DNA of 64,000 bases from Spirochaetaceae bacterium (GTDB lineage: Bacteria > Spirochaetota > Spirochaetia > SZUA-6 > DRHE01). Positions 42,658-50,871 of the stretch are shown piece by piece. The notes beneath the pieces are model-generated. The model was not told the origin of the DNA. It saw only the letters and a list, made by a program, of their open reading frames with translations, and ran no database searches. Every line of letters begins with the position of its first letter. Position 1 is the first letter of the stretch. A program made the position numbers and the translations under genes. The stretch is from contig CP070696.1 of assembly GCA_020353535.1 (NCBI GenBank), forward strand, positions 2,062,016 through 2,126,015, in the 5' to 3' direction.

Positions 42658-43437
42658 GTGAAGGAAGTCACAACTCTGAAGAAATCCACAGGCGGAGCCG
42701 GTTTGGCCGCAGACGGGAGACTGTCCGTTGAAGGGCTGGTGAAATTCTTCGGCAAGAAGGAAGCTGTTCGGGATGTCAGCTTTTCGATGGAGGTAGGAGA
42801 GCTGGTGGGGCTGCTTGGCCCGAACGGGGCGGGCAAGACAACGATCTTTTACATGATCGTGGGTTTCATAAAGCCCAATCGTGGGAAGATCTACCTGAAC
42901 GGACACAATATCTCCGGTCTACCGATGTACAAGCGTGCCCGTCTGGGAATCTCCTACCTGCCCCAGGAACCTTCCGTGTTTCGAAAACTTACCGTGGAGC
43001 AGAACATCACCGCCATCCTGGAAATCCGAAAGGACCTTCGTCTGGCCCAGAAGAGAGAGAAACTGGAGTCCCTTCTCCAAGAGCTGGGAATCAGGCATCT
43101 GCGCAAACAAAAAGCCTATACGCTGTCCGGGGGAGAGCGTCGCCGCACCGAGATTGCCCGCTCCCTGGCTATTGAGCCCCAGTTCCTCCTCCTCGATGAA
43201 CCCTTCGCCGGAATCGATCCCATCGCGGTCTACGAGATCAAACGCATCGCGGTGGATCTTTCTAAAAAAGGCATTGGCGTGTTGCTCACCGATCACAACG
43301 TCAGGGATACTTTGGAGATCACCCATCGTTCCTACATCATCAACCTCGGCGAAATCGTGGTGGCCGGTCCCAAAGAGGAGCTTTTGGAGAGTGAGGTCGC
43401 CCGTAGGATCTACCTGGGCACAGATTTTCGCATGTAG
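42658..43437 (+). CDS. lptB: LptB ATPase of the lipid export ABC transporter
   Basis: The 259-residue ABC ATPase has Walker A GPNGAGKTTIF, Q-loop YLPQEPSVFRKLTVEQNI (typical of LptB), signature YTLSGGERRRTEIARSLA, Walker B FLLLDEPFAGIDPIAV and switch His in LLTDHNVRDTLEI. It powers LptB2FG, which lifts lipid from the inner membrane. The start is a GTG directly after the lptA stop, preceded by GGAGAGGAG. It carries about 15 extra N-terminal residues (TLKKSTGGAGLAADGR). LptF/LptG partners are not adjacent. Confidence 0.95.
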   Translation: MKEVTTLKKSTGGAGLAADGRLSVEGLVKFFGKKEAVRDVSFSMEVGELVGLLGPNGAGKTTIFYMIVGFIKPNRGKIYLNGHNISGLPMYKRARLGISYLPQEPSVFRKLTVEQNITAILEIRKDLRLAQKREKLESLLQELGIRHLRKQKAYTLSGGERRRTEIARSLAIEPQFLLLDEPFAGIDPIAVYEIKRIAVDLSKKGIGVLLTDHNVRDTLEITHRSYIINLGEIVVAGPKEELLESEVARRIYLGTDFRM

Positions 43438-43463
43438 AGAGGCTTCTTCTAAGAAACCCACCG

Positions 43464-43492
43464 TTGACATTTCCCGCCTTTATCATTCAAAT
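43464..43492 (+). promoter_or_regulatory. Possible promoter of rpoN
   Basis: TTGACA (43464-43469), 17 bp, TCAAAT (43487-43492). The -35 is perfect and the -10 weak. It sits in the 112-bp gap between lptB and rpoN. Confidence 0.45.
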
Positions 43493-43549
43493 TTGAAGAT
43501 AGAATGAAGAAAGAGGGGGAAAGGTAGATCTCACAGGCGGATCGCATTC

Positions 43550-44968
43550 ATGGCTCAATCACAAAAGCTGGTATTGAAACAGCAGCAGACGCTGCGCATG
43601 ACTCCTCAGTTATATCAGGCAATCAAGATCATGTCGCTGCCTCTGCTGGAGTTGAGAGATACCATCCAGCAGGAGCTGGAAAAGAATCCGGCTCTGGAGA
43701 TCATCGAAGAGACTTCCCCGCTTTCACTCGACGATACAGGCAGGCGTACCTCGGAAGAACAGGAGTACTTCGAAAACACTTCTGATCCGGGATATATTAA
43801 AGTACAGGGGGGAGGCAGTCGGGAGGACGCGCACCGAAAATTTATAGAGGGTGTGCTTACGCGTCCGGAATCTCTTCACGAGCACCTCCTTTGGCAGCTG
43901 CGCCTGCAACCGATCAGCAATGCTGAGTTTCGTATCGGGGAGTACATGATTCGTAATCTTGACGAGAACGGCTTTCATATCGAGAAACCGGAGAACCTGC
44001 TGTTGAGTCTCGATTTGCAGGGCAATCCTCTCGAGAATCCCGAACAGGAACTCGATCCCGAGAAGCTCTCCGTTATGAGCAGCGTCAAGGAGCTGATTCA
44101 GGGATTCGATCCGATCGGAACCTGTACGGAGGGTTACCGGGAATCGATCCTGGTGCAGATCAAGCTGCATCCCGATTCCGCACCTCGGTCCGCGGAGATC
44201 GTAGAGAGGCATCTCGAACTATTGGAGAGAGAGAAATATCAGGAAATCGCTCGTTCCATGCGCATCAGCGTGAAGGAGGTGATGAAGGTAAAAGAGTTTC
44301 TGCGGGAGCTCGATCCATTCCCGGGAAGAAATTTTTCCACTGAGCAGCCTCGCTATGTGATTCCGGATGTGATGATAAAAGTCCAGGAGGGAGAGCTGGT
44401 TATCGTGCTGAACGATGAAGACATCCCGGTCCTTGGCATCAGTTCCTTCTATGCCAGCATCCAGGATCACGAGGAGCAGTACAAGCAGAAGGATCTCAAA
44501 CGCTTTGTGAAAAACGGTGTACACGAAGCTCATTGGTTTATCAACAGCATTAGACGTAGGAATCAGACACTGCTGAAAGTCTGCAAGGCAATCGTCGAGT
44601 TCCAGAGAGACTTCTTTCGAAAGGGCTCGAAGTACCTCGTCCCCCTATCCCTGAAGGATATTGCCGCCGAAGTCGGTGTTCACGAAGCAACGGTGAGCCG
44701 GGTGACCAACGGCAAATATATCCAGACGGAGTGGGGAATATTCGAGCTCAAGTATTTCTTCACGAATCAAGTGCCGGGAGGTGGCCGATTCTCCAAGGAG
44801 GGAGTCAAACAGATGATCCTGGAGATCGTCGAAGAGGAAGGAAGCACGAAGAGGCTTACCGATCAGAAGATCGGTGAAATCCTGGAGGGAAAAGGAGTTA
44901 GAATTGCCCGCAGGACGATCGCCAAATACCGCAAAGAGCTCGACATCATGAGTTCTCATCACAGATAG
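43550..44968 (+). CDS. rpoN: RNA polymerase sigma-54 factor
   Basis: The 472-residue protein has region I, Gln/Leu-rich (KLVLKQQQTLRMTPQLYQAI, LRDTIQQELEKNPALEI), which contacts the activators. The core-binding domain is in the middle, with an HTH at about 355-380 (LKDIAAEVGVHEATVSRVTN). The RpoN box ARRTIAKYRKEL lies near residue 453 and reads the -24 element. It serves the two sigma-54 promoters in this window, whose activators are the three NtrC-type regulators encoded here. It follows lptB and is 9 nt before hpf. Confidence 0.97.
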   Translation: MAQSQKLVLKQQQTLRMTPQLYQAIKIMSLPLLELRDTIQQELEKNPALEIIEETSPLSLDDTGRRTSEEQEYFENTSDPGYIKVQGGGSREDAHRKFIEGVLTRPESLHEHLLWQLRLQPISNAEFRIGEYMIRNLDENGFHIEKPENLLLSLDLQGNPLENPEQELDPEKLSVMSSVKELIQGFDPIGTCTEGYRESILVQIKLHPDSAPRSAEIVERHLELLEREKYQEIARSMRISVKEVMKVKEFLRELDPFPGRNFSTEQPRYVIPDVMIKVQEGELVIVLNDEDIPVLGISSFYASIQDHEEQYKQKDLKRFVKNGVHEAHWFINSIRRRNQTLLKVCKAIVEFQRDFFRKGSKYLVPLSLKDIAAEVGVHEATVSRVTNGKYIQTEWGIFELKYFFTNQVPGGGRFSKEGVKQMILEIVEEEGSTKRLTDQKIGEILEGKGVRIARRTIAKYRKELDIMSSHHR

Positions 44969-44977
44969 GAGGGTTGC

Positions 44978-45316
44978 ATGAATATAGATGTCAAAGGAGT
45001 TCATGTTGAGATTACTGAAAAGATAAGGGAATATATCGACAAGAAACTGCATCGTCTCGATTTCGTATCCGAGCATATTATCGATCTGCTGCTCTTCGTA
45101 TCCCAGGAGGGCAGCCAGTACAGCCTCGAGGCGAACATCAACTTCCGTTGGGGCAACTCCAATCACATGCGAGTAAAGAGCTTCGATATTTTTGAAGGAG
45201 TCGATAAACTGTTCGATAAAATGGAACTGAAAGTGATCAAGGAGAAAAACAAGATCCAGGATCACAAGGGGCATGAAAGCGTCCGAAGCGCAGAGGCTCC
45301 TAATCCCGAGTTATGA
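44978..45316 (+). CDS. hpf: Ribosome hibernation promoting factor (short HPF/RaiA)
   Basis: The 112-residue protein MNIDVKGVHVEITEKIREYI... has the beta-alpha-beta-beta-beta-alpha pattern of the HPF/YfiA family; DKKLHRLDFVSEHIIDLLLF and VDKLFDKMELKVIKEKNK are the two helices. The positive patch K/R residues that clamp the ribosome are present in part. HPF binds 30S at the mRNA/tRNA channel in starvation. AGGAGG lies 7 nt before the ATG. It overlaps hprK by 4 nt and follows rpoN by 9 nt, the rpoN-hpf order common in bacteria. Confidence 0.9.
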   Translation: MNIDVKGVHVEITEKIREYIDKKLHRLDFVSEHIIDLLLFVSQEGSQYSLEANINFRWGNSNHMRVKSFDIFEGVDKLFDKMELKVIKEKNKIQDHKGHESVRSAEAPNPEL

Positions 45317-46284
45317 AAAAGTTTACCGTTCTGGATCTGCTGCAGTTGGATCTCAGGGACAGAGATGCTCTGAACCTCAAATGCATCGCCGGACGGTCGG
45401 GATTGGTTCGGGAGTTGAAAGTGCCGGAGATCAACAGGCCGGGTCTGGAACTCAGCGGCTTCTACGATAATTTTGCCTTTCAGCGCATTCAGATCTTCGG
45501 ACGGGGAGAGATGGCTTATCTGGAAAAGCTGGCTTTGGAGAGCAGAACCGAGACCCTGGATAAACTATTCTCCTGCGAGATACCTTGCTGCGTATTTACC
45601 CATTCTCAAGCACCGACGGAAGACTTCCTCAAGATTGCCGAGCAGACCGGCTGCGCGGTTCTGCAAACCGATTTGTCTTCCTCCGAGTTTACCACCCGTA
45701 TCCTGCGGGTGTTGAGCAATATTTTTGCACCCAAACAGAGTGTACACGGCGTCCTGGTGGAGGTGTTCGGAGTCGGTGTATTGATTCTGGGAGACAGCGG
45801 GGTCGGCAAGAGTGAGACCGCTTTGGCCCTGGTCGAACGGAATCACAGGCTGGTGGCGGATGATCTGGTGGAGATCCGCCGGGTTGGTGGTAACATTCTG
45901 ATCGGAACAGGCACCGGGGTTTCGAGTCATCACATGGAAATCCGGGGCCTGGGAATCATCAATATCACCCACTTGTTCGGGGTTGGGGCCATTCGGGACA
46001 AGAAGCAGATCCAAATGGCTGTACGTCTGGAGGATTGGGACTCCGATAAGAACTACGATCGCATCGGTGCGGAAGAGAATTTCATGGAAATCCTGGGTGT
46101 ACAAGTACCCTTTATTGTCATTCCCGTAAAACCCGGACGGAACATCCCCGTAATAATAGAGACCGCCGCTATGAACGAGCGGTTGAAAAAGATGGGGTAT
46201 TATTCGGCAAAAGAGTTTTCTAAGAATGTAATGCGCTGGCTGGAGACTGAAAGCGCCAAAGCGATTTTTTTAAGCGAATCCTGA
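45313..46284 (+). CDS. hprK: HPr kinase/phosphorylase
   Basis: The 323-residue protein has an N-terminal HPr-kinase domain (~1-130) and a C-terminal catalytic domain with the P-loop GDSGVGKSETAL (160-171), catalytic His145 region (SVHGVLV), HMEIRGLGIINI (HPrK signature) and DRIGAEENFMEILGVQVP. It phosphorylates Ser46 of HPr with ATP or PPi and can remove it, linking carbon state to regulation. PPi use in some relatives is of interest, as the window also has a PPi-driven pump. It overlaps hpf by 4 nt and precedes ptsH by 25 nt. No PTS EI or EII gene is in the window. Confidence 0.95.
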   Translation: MKKFTVLDLLQLDLRDRDALNLKCIAGRSGLVRELKVPEINRPGLELSGFYDNFAFQRIQIFGRGEMAYLEKLALESRTETLDKLFSCEIPCCVFTHSQAPTEDFLKIAEQTGCAVLQTDLSSSEFTTRILRVLSNIFAPKQSVHGVLVEVFGVGVLILGDSGVGKSETALALVERNHRLVADDLVEIRRVGGNILIGTGTGVSSHHMEIRGLGIINITHLFGVGAIRDKKQIQMAVRLEDWDSDKNYDRIGAEENFMEILGVQVPFIVIPVKPGRNIPVIIETAAMNERLKKMGYYSAKEFSKNVMRWLETESAKAIFLSES

Positions 46285-46309
46285 AGGCTAAATCCAAGTC
46301 CTGGACATC

Positions 46310-46576
46310 ATGGTTGAAAAAACCGTAACCATCAAAAATCGGGCCGGCATCCATGCTCGGCCTGCCGCTCTCCTCGTGCAAACAGCCAATCAATTCGCCG
46401 CCAACATCTATCTGGAGAAAGACGGGGAGAAGATCAACAGCAAGTCCATCATGGGTATTCTCACACTGGCTGCTACCTACAACAGCCCTATAAAAATCAT
46501 CGCCGATGGGAGTGATGAGGAAGACGCCCTTCAGACCATCTGTAAACTGTTCGAGAACAAATTCGAGGAGGAGTAA
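46310..46576 (+). CDS. ptsH: HPr phosphocarrier protein
   Basis: The 88-residue protein has His15 in AGIHARPAALL (phosphorylated by enzyme I) and Ser46 in INSKSIMGILTLAA (phosphorylated by HPr kinase); the rest follows the HPr fold. In spirochaetes that lack full PTS transporters HPr is thought to be regulatory, and no EI or EII gene is seen here. It follows hprK by 25 nt and overlaps the reading frame of the next gene. No unusual residues. Confidence 0.96.
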   Translation: MVEKTVTIKNRAGIHARPAALLVQTANQFAANIYLEKDGEKINSKSIMGILTLAATYNSPIKIIADGSDEEDALQTICKLFENKFEEE

Positions 46577-47120
46577 AGCGAAGATCCCGGTCATCCTGAT
46601 CCTCCTGGTGATATGTTCGCCGTACCTGTCCGCCCAACAGGCTAGTCTGGATGCAGTGCTCAGGGGTGAAAAGGTGTACGCCGCTGTCGAGTATCTGGAT
46701 TCCCACAGCCAGGAGGTGCTGGCTTCTCTTTGGGACGGACTGCGGGCGGAAATCACCTTTCAGTTACGATTGTACAGAAGAAGCAAAAGGCCTTTTGCTT
46801 TTCTAGGTGATCGTCTTCTTTTGGAACGACGGGTATACCAGACGGCTAGTTTTGATTTTTACGGAAACCGATATAAGATTCAAAGAGACGGGGAACACGT
46901 AGGCGAGTATGAGGGAGAGGCGGAGTTTATAGACTCCTTTTTCTCCCTACCCGAGATTGAGCTCGGCGAAATCGACACGACAGATGCACGGGAGCACTAT
47001 CTGCTCGCCCGAGTGAGGATGATGCCTGTGAAGATCATTGCTCCCCTGAATATCATCACCCTGTTTTCCTCAGAGACGGCCTTTACGACCCCTTGGATCG
47101 AAACGGAGCTGAACCCGTGA
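46506..47120 (+). CDS. DUF4390-like exported protein, start uncertain
   Basis: The frame is open from within ptsH and ends at 47120. The part that looks like a protein begins KAKIPVILILLVICSPYLSA, a signal peptide, at about 46575. The region after it (VLASLWDGLRAEITFQLRLY; DFYGNRYKIQRDG; TTDAREHYLLARVRMMPVKI) fits DUF4390, a small exported family often found just before an NtrY-like kinase gene. No ATG, GTG or TTG lies between the AGGAGG at 46566-46571 and the signal core. The only canonical starts are ATGs at 46506 and 46515 inside ptsH without a Shine-Dalgarno, giving an odd 28-residue basic N-region. Start therefore unresolved. Confidence 0.6.
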   Translation: MGVMRKTPFRPSVNCSRTNSRRSKAKIPVILILLVICSPYLSAQQASLDAVLRGEKVYAAVEYLDSHSQEVLASLWDGLRAEITFQLRLYRRSKRPFAFLGDRLLLERRVYQTASFDFYGNRYKIQRDGEHVGEYEGEAEFIDSFFSLPEIELGEIDTTDAREHYLLARVRMMPVKIIAPLNIITLFSSETAFTTPWIETELNP

Positions 47121-48886
47121 GAGTTTTCCAATCCAGCACAACCTCCGTCGGGCTCCTCGTTCTGGTGCTGATATTTATCCTTCTCATCGCCCTGATCGTG
47201 GTTTTTTCCCAGCAGATCCTCATCAACCTCGCCGGGGTAGACGTGCAGGCGAATATCTTGGCCTACGTAGTGGCCATCGCCTTTCCCTTGATCCTTCTGG
47301 GATTGATCGTGTTTCAGATCGTACGCCTGATCCGGGAACGAACCAGCCACAAGCCCGGTTCACGACTCAAGACCCGGCTTCTCATGTTTTTCGTGCTGAT
47401 AGCTCTGCTGTCATCTATTCCTCAGGCGCTCCTGAGCGTAAATTTCGTAAACTCCGCCATCAACTTCTGGTTGGAGGCACGCCTGGGAGAAGCCCTTCGC
47501 GGCGGACTTTCCATCTCATTGGAGTACTATAGGGACACGGTGGAGAACCTGCGCGGCTTTAACAGGAGTCCTCTACTGTCCTCCATTCTGGAGGATTTGA
47601 ACAGGAATCCGGAAAGGCTGTGGAGAAACGTGCGTACCGTGAACTCGGAAGTCCAGTTTATCCAGGTTTTTGCCGCCGACGGATCGGAGGTGCTTTTTCG
47701 GGGGGAGCCTCAGGGCAGGCTTCGCAGTTTGGGGATTTTCAACGAGCAAACCGGGGATCTGCCAAAGGAGGACCGGGAGGATGCCAGCATCTTGAGGAAT
47801 GCCTCGGTGTTCGAGCTGAACGGACGGGAATACGCGGTGGTAGTGGGGCGACTCATGCCTGAGGATTTCGACGACAAGGCACGGCGCCTGACCGAGAGCC
47901 TGGAGATCTTCAACCAGCTCAATCGTTACAAGCGGCTGTTTCGCCTGGTGCTGATCTTTTTCTATTTTTTCTTTTCCTTCCCCATCTTCCTGCTCTCTAT
48001 CTTGGTCAGTTTCCTCCTCACTGAAGAGATCATCCGCCCGATAGTCAACCTGGAAGAGGCCACCCGCAGGGTGGCAGAGGGGGATTTTTCCTTTCGGATA
48101 TTAAGCCGTTCCGCCGACGAGCTGTCTCATCTGGTTGGTTCCTTCAACCGCATGGTGTCGGAGCTCTCCCACTCCAGGGAAAAACTCAGGCAGAGTGAAA
48201 AGATATCCGCCTGGCAGGAAATTGCCCAGCGGCTGGCGCATGAGATAAAGAATCCCTTAACCCCGATCAAACTCTCGGCGCAGAGAATACTGAGGAAGTA
48301 TAGCGCCGATCCCGAGGCCGGAGCCGGGGAGTTTCAGAATGTACTGAAGGCTTCCGTATCTTCCATAGTCCGCGAGGTGGACAACCTCAATGAGCTTCTG
48401 GTGGAATTTCGGGAGTTCGCCCGTCTGCCCATGCCTCGGCTGCAGTCTATCCCCCTCGGGGAACTTGTGGAGGAGGTCGTGGCCATGTACAGGAATCTCT
48501 CCGCCTCGGTAGCCATAGACTGTAGTCACGTCAGCGAAGACAGCGTTGTCAGAGCCGATCCCGGTCAAATCAAGCAGGTGATCGCCAATCTTATTCGTAA
48601 CGCGATCCAGGCCATGCCGCGGGGAGGGGAGGTTTCGATCCGCTCCGCCGTTGTCAACAAGGAAAACCGTCGCTTCTGCCGTATTTGGATCAAGGACAGC
48701 GGTGAGGGAATACCGGAAGAGATCCGCAATCGGGTGTTCGAGCCCTACTTCACGTCAAAAAGGGAAGGCGCAGGACTGGGGCTCGCTATTGTCGAGCGGA
48801 TCGTTTTCGATCATGATGGAAGTATCTGGTTCGAGACCCAGGAAGGTGTAGGTACCACCTTCATCATCGATTTGCCGTTGGGGTGA
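47117..48886 (+). CDS. NtrY-like membrane histidine kinase
   Basis: The 589-residue kinase (GTG at 47117, GGAG 8 nt before; overlaps the upstream stop as GTGA) has TM helices at about 10-32, 43-70 and 84-105. A periplasmic sensor region of ~160 residues follows, then a TM at ~275-300 and a HAMP domain (LTEEIIRPIVNLEEATRRVA). HisKA carries AWQEIAQRLAHEIKNPLTPI and HATPase has NLIRNAIQAMPRGGE, IKDSGEGIPEEIRN and GAGLGLAIV. NtrY/NtrX systems respond to nitrogen or redox cues in other bacteria. It is followed 10 nt later by the NtrX-like regulator. Confidence 0.9.
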   Translation: MRVFQSSTTSVGLLVLVLIFILLIALIVVFSQQILINLAGVDVQANILAYVVAIAFPLILLGLIVFQIVRLIRERTSHKPGSRLKTRLLMFFVLIALLSSIPQALLSVNFVNSAINFWLEARLGEALRGGLSISLEYYRDTVENLRGFNRSPLLSSILEDLNRNPERLWRNVRTVNSEVQFIQVFAADGSEVLFRGEPQGRLRSLGIFNEQTGDLPKEDREDASILRNASVFELNGREYAVVVGRLMPEDFDDKARRLTESLEIFNQLNRYKRLFRLVLIFFYFFFSFPIFLLSILVSFLLTEEIIRPIVNLEEATRRVAEGDFSFRILSRSADELSHLVGSFNRMVSELSHSREKLRQSEKISAWQEIAQRLAHEIKNPLTPIKLSAQRILRKYSADPEAGAGEFQNVLKASVSSIVREVDNLNELLVEFREFARLPMPRLQSIPLGELVEEVVAMYRNLSASVAIDCSHVSEDSVVRADPGQIKQVIANLIRNAIQAMPRGGEVSIRSAVVNKENRRFCRIWIKDSGEGIPEEIRNRVFEPYFTSKREGAGLGLAIVERIVFDHDGSIWFETQEGVGTTFIIDLPLG

Positions 48887-48896
48887 GACAAGAGTT

Positions 48897-50261
48897 TTGA
48901 GCACGATTCTGGTTGTAGACGACGAAAAGGGAATCCGCGAGGTACTGCAGGACGTCTTGGGCGACGAGGGCCATCGGGTCATCGCGGTTGAAGACGGCTT
49001 CCGAGCACTGGAGATTCTGGAAGAGGGGATCGCGGACCTGGTCATTCTGGACGTCTGGCTGCCGAACATGGGCGGAATCGATGTTCTCAAGCGGATTCGT
49101 GAGAGGTGGCCCGAAATCGAAGTGGTGGTGATTTCCGGCCATGCCAATATCAACATGGCGGTTCAGGCGGTTAAGATCGGGGCATTCGATTTTCTGGAGA
49201 AACCCCTCTCCCTGGAAAAAACCATAACCGTGGTAGAGAACGCCCTCAAGATGGAAGAGCTGAAGAGAGAGAATCGCAGTCTGAAACAGAGCCTCCTCTT
49301 CGAAGATGAGATGATCGGTTCGGGAGCGGGGATGAAAGCGGTGCGGGAGTTGATCGAGCAGAGTGCTGACAGTGAAGCCCGCATCCTCATTCTCGGCGAA
49401 AATGGAACCGGCAAGGAACTGGTAGCCCGGGAGATCCACCGCCGCTCCAGTCGTGCCCAAGCCCCTTTCGTCGAGGTGAACTGCGCCTCGATTCCTGAGA
49501 CCTTGATCGAAAGCGAGCTGTTCGGGCACGAGAAGGGGGCTTTTACAGATGCCCATGCCCGGCGGAAGGGCAAGTTCGAGCTGGCACACGGTGGGACCCT
49601 GTTTCTTGATGAAATCGCCGACATGTCCCTCAACACCCAGGCCAAAGTTTTACGAGTCCTCCAGGAGATGAAGTTCGAGCGCATCGGTAGTGAGAAGTCC
49701 ATCAGTGTGGATGTACGGGTCATCGCCGCCACCAACAAGAACATACAGGAGGAGATCCGTGCGGGACGTTTTCGAGAGGACCTGTACTTTCGCATCAATG
49801 TGATTCCGATCCATGTGCCGCCCCTGCGAGAGCGGATCGATGATCTTCCCGCTCTGATCGAATACTTCATGGGCAAGTTCAACCGGTCCGGCGAAGCTCC
49901 ACAGAGGCAGTTTTCCGCGGATTCTTTGCAATTGTTGCGAACGTATTCGTGGCCTGGGAACATCAGAGAGTTGAAAAATTTCGTAGAGCGGATTAACATA
50001 ATGTCTGAGGAGACGGTGATCTCTGCCGATTCGGTAAGGCGCTTTCTTACCAGCCGCACCGATTGGGAGAAGGATGAGCTGCTCAAGGGCTTTGAGAGCA
50101 TGAAGCTCAATGAAGCCAAGGACGAATTCGAGCGGGAGTTTTTAGTAAAAAAGCTGGATGAAAACGAGCAGAATATCACTCGCACCAGCAGAGCTTTGGG
50201 CATCACCCCATCGCACCTGCACAACAAGATCAAGAAGCATGGAATAGAGATTAAAAAGTAG
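48897..50261 (+). CDS. NtrX-like sigma-54-dependent response regulator
   Basis: The 454-residue activator (TTG start) has receiver (ILVVDDEKGIREVL, VILDVWLPNMGG, FDFLEKPLSLEK), AAA+ (Walker A GENGTGKELVA, Walker B GGTLFLDEIAD) and a C-terminal HTH (NITRTSRALGITPSHLHNKI). The sigma-54 contact loop is GAFTDA (in KGAFTDAHARRKG), not GAFTGA. This variant occurs in several NtrX proteins and may alter the need for sigma-54. It follows the NtrY-like kinase and is 1 nt before lexA. Confidence 0.9.
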   Translation: MSTILVVDDEKGIREVLQDVLGDEGHRVIAVEDGFRALEILEEGIADLVILDVWLPNMGGIDVLKRIRERWPEIEVVVISGHANINMAVQAVKIGAFDFLEKPLSLEKTITVVENALKMEELKRENRSLKQSLLFEDEMIGSGAGMKAVRELIEQSADSEARILILGENGTGKELVAREIHRRSSRAQAPFVEVNCASIPETLIESELFGHEKGAFTDAHARRKGKFELAHGGTLFLDEIADMSLNTQAKVLRVLQEMKFERIGSEKSISVDVRVIAATNKNIQEEIRAGRFREDLYFRINVIPIHVPPLRERIDDLPALIEYFMGKFNRSGEAPQRQFSADSLQLLRTYSWPGNIRELKNFVERINIMSEETVISADSVRRFLTSRTDWEKDELLKGFESMKLNEAKDEFEREFLVKKLDENEQNITRTSRALGITPSHLHNKIKKHGIEIKK

Positions 50262-50262
50262 G

Positions 50263-50871
50263 ATGAAGGGTCTTACGGTTCGACAGAAAGAGGTCTTGGA
50301 GTATATCAAGACCTATATCCGAACCTACAAATACCCGCCTACCGTACGGGAGGTGGCCGATCATCTCCACGTTTCGGTAAAGGGCGCCTACGACCACCTC
50401 AAGGCACTGCAGAAAAAACAGGCCATCCAATGCAACCTCAACCGCTCCCGTGCGATAAAAGTACTCGGTGACGGCGATCTGTATCAGGAAGAGCAGTACC
50501 GCTCCATCCCTATCCTCGGTTCGGTAGCCGCAGGCAAACCTCTGTTCGCCGAGGAAAACATGGACGGTCATCTGGCCGTGCCTCAAGGGTATTTGCGCTC
50601 CGGCAAGTACTTCGCTCTTCGGGTCAAGGGCGATAGTATGAAGGATGCCGGCATCTTCGATGGAGACATCACCGTGGTGCGCCATCAGAACAACGCCGAC
50701 AACGGCGATGTGGTTGTCGCCCTGGTAGACGAAGCTGTCACCCTCAAGCGTTTCTTCCTGGAGAAAAACCGGGTTATGCTCAAGGCTGAGAATCCCGCCT
50801 ACCCACCCATCTATACTCAGAATGTTCGCATCCTGGGAAAGCTGCTGTTCCTGATCCGTAATTATGAGTAA
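50263..50871 (+). CDS. lexA: LexA repressor
   Basis: The 202-residue protein has an N-terminal winged-helix domain (LTVRQKEVLEYIKTYIRTYK; TVREVADHLHVSVKGAYDHL) and a C-terminal S24 protease: cleavage site Ala90-Gly91 (SVAAGKP), catalytic Ser125 (KGDSMKDAG) and Lys162 (AVTLKRF). It represses DNA-repair genes and cleaves itself with RecA. The first base is 1 nt after the NtrX stop, so its own transcript start is not visible. Its recognition helix differs from the enterobacterial one, so the operator cannot be predicted. It overlaps holA by 8 nt. Confidence 0.95.
   Translation: MKGLTVRQKEVLEYIKTYIRTYKYPPTVREVADHLHVSVKGAYDHLKALQKKQAIQCNLNRSRAIKVLGDGDLYQEEQYRSIPILGSVAAGKPLFAEENMDGHLAVPQGYLRSGKYFALRVKGDSMKDAGIFDGDITVVRHQNNADNGDVVVALVDEAVTLKRFFLEKNRVMLKAENPAYPPIYTQNVRILGKLLFLIRNYE

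Noticed and set aside
41785..42906. A minus-strand open frame opposite lptA and lptB
   Set aside because: Shadow of the Lpt genes, whose motifs and coupled starts are decisive.
50262..50300. LexA operator near lexA
   Set aside because: No palindrome recognisable as a LexA site was found, and the gene abuts ntrX, so self-regulation cannot be argued from this sequence.
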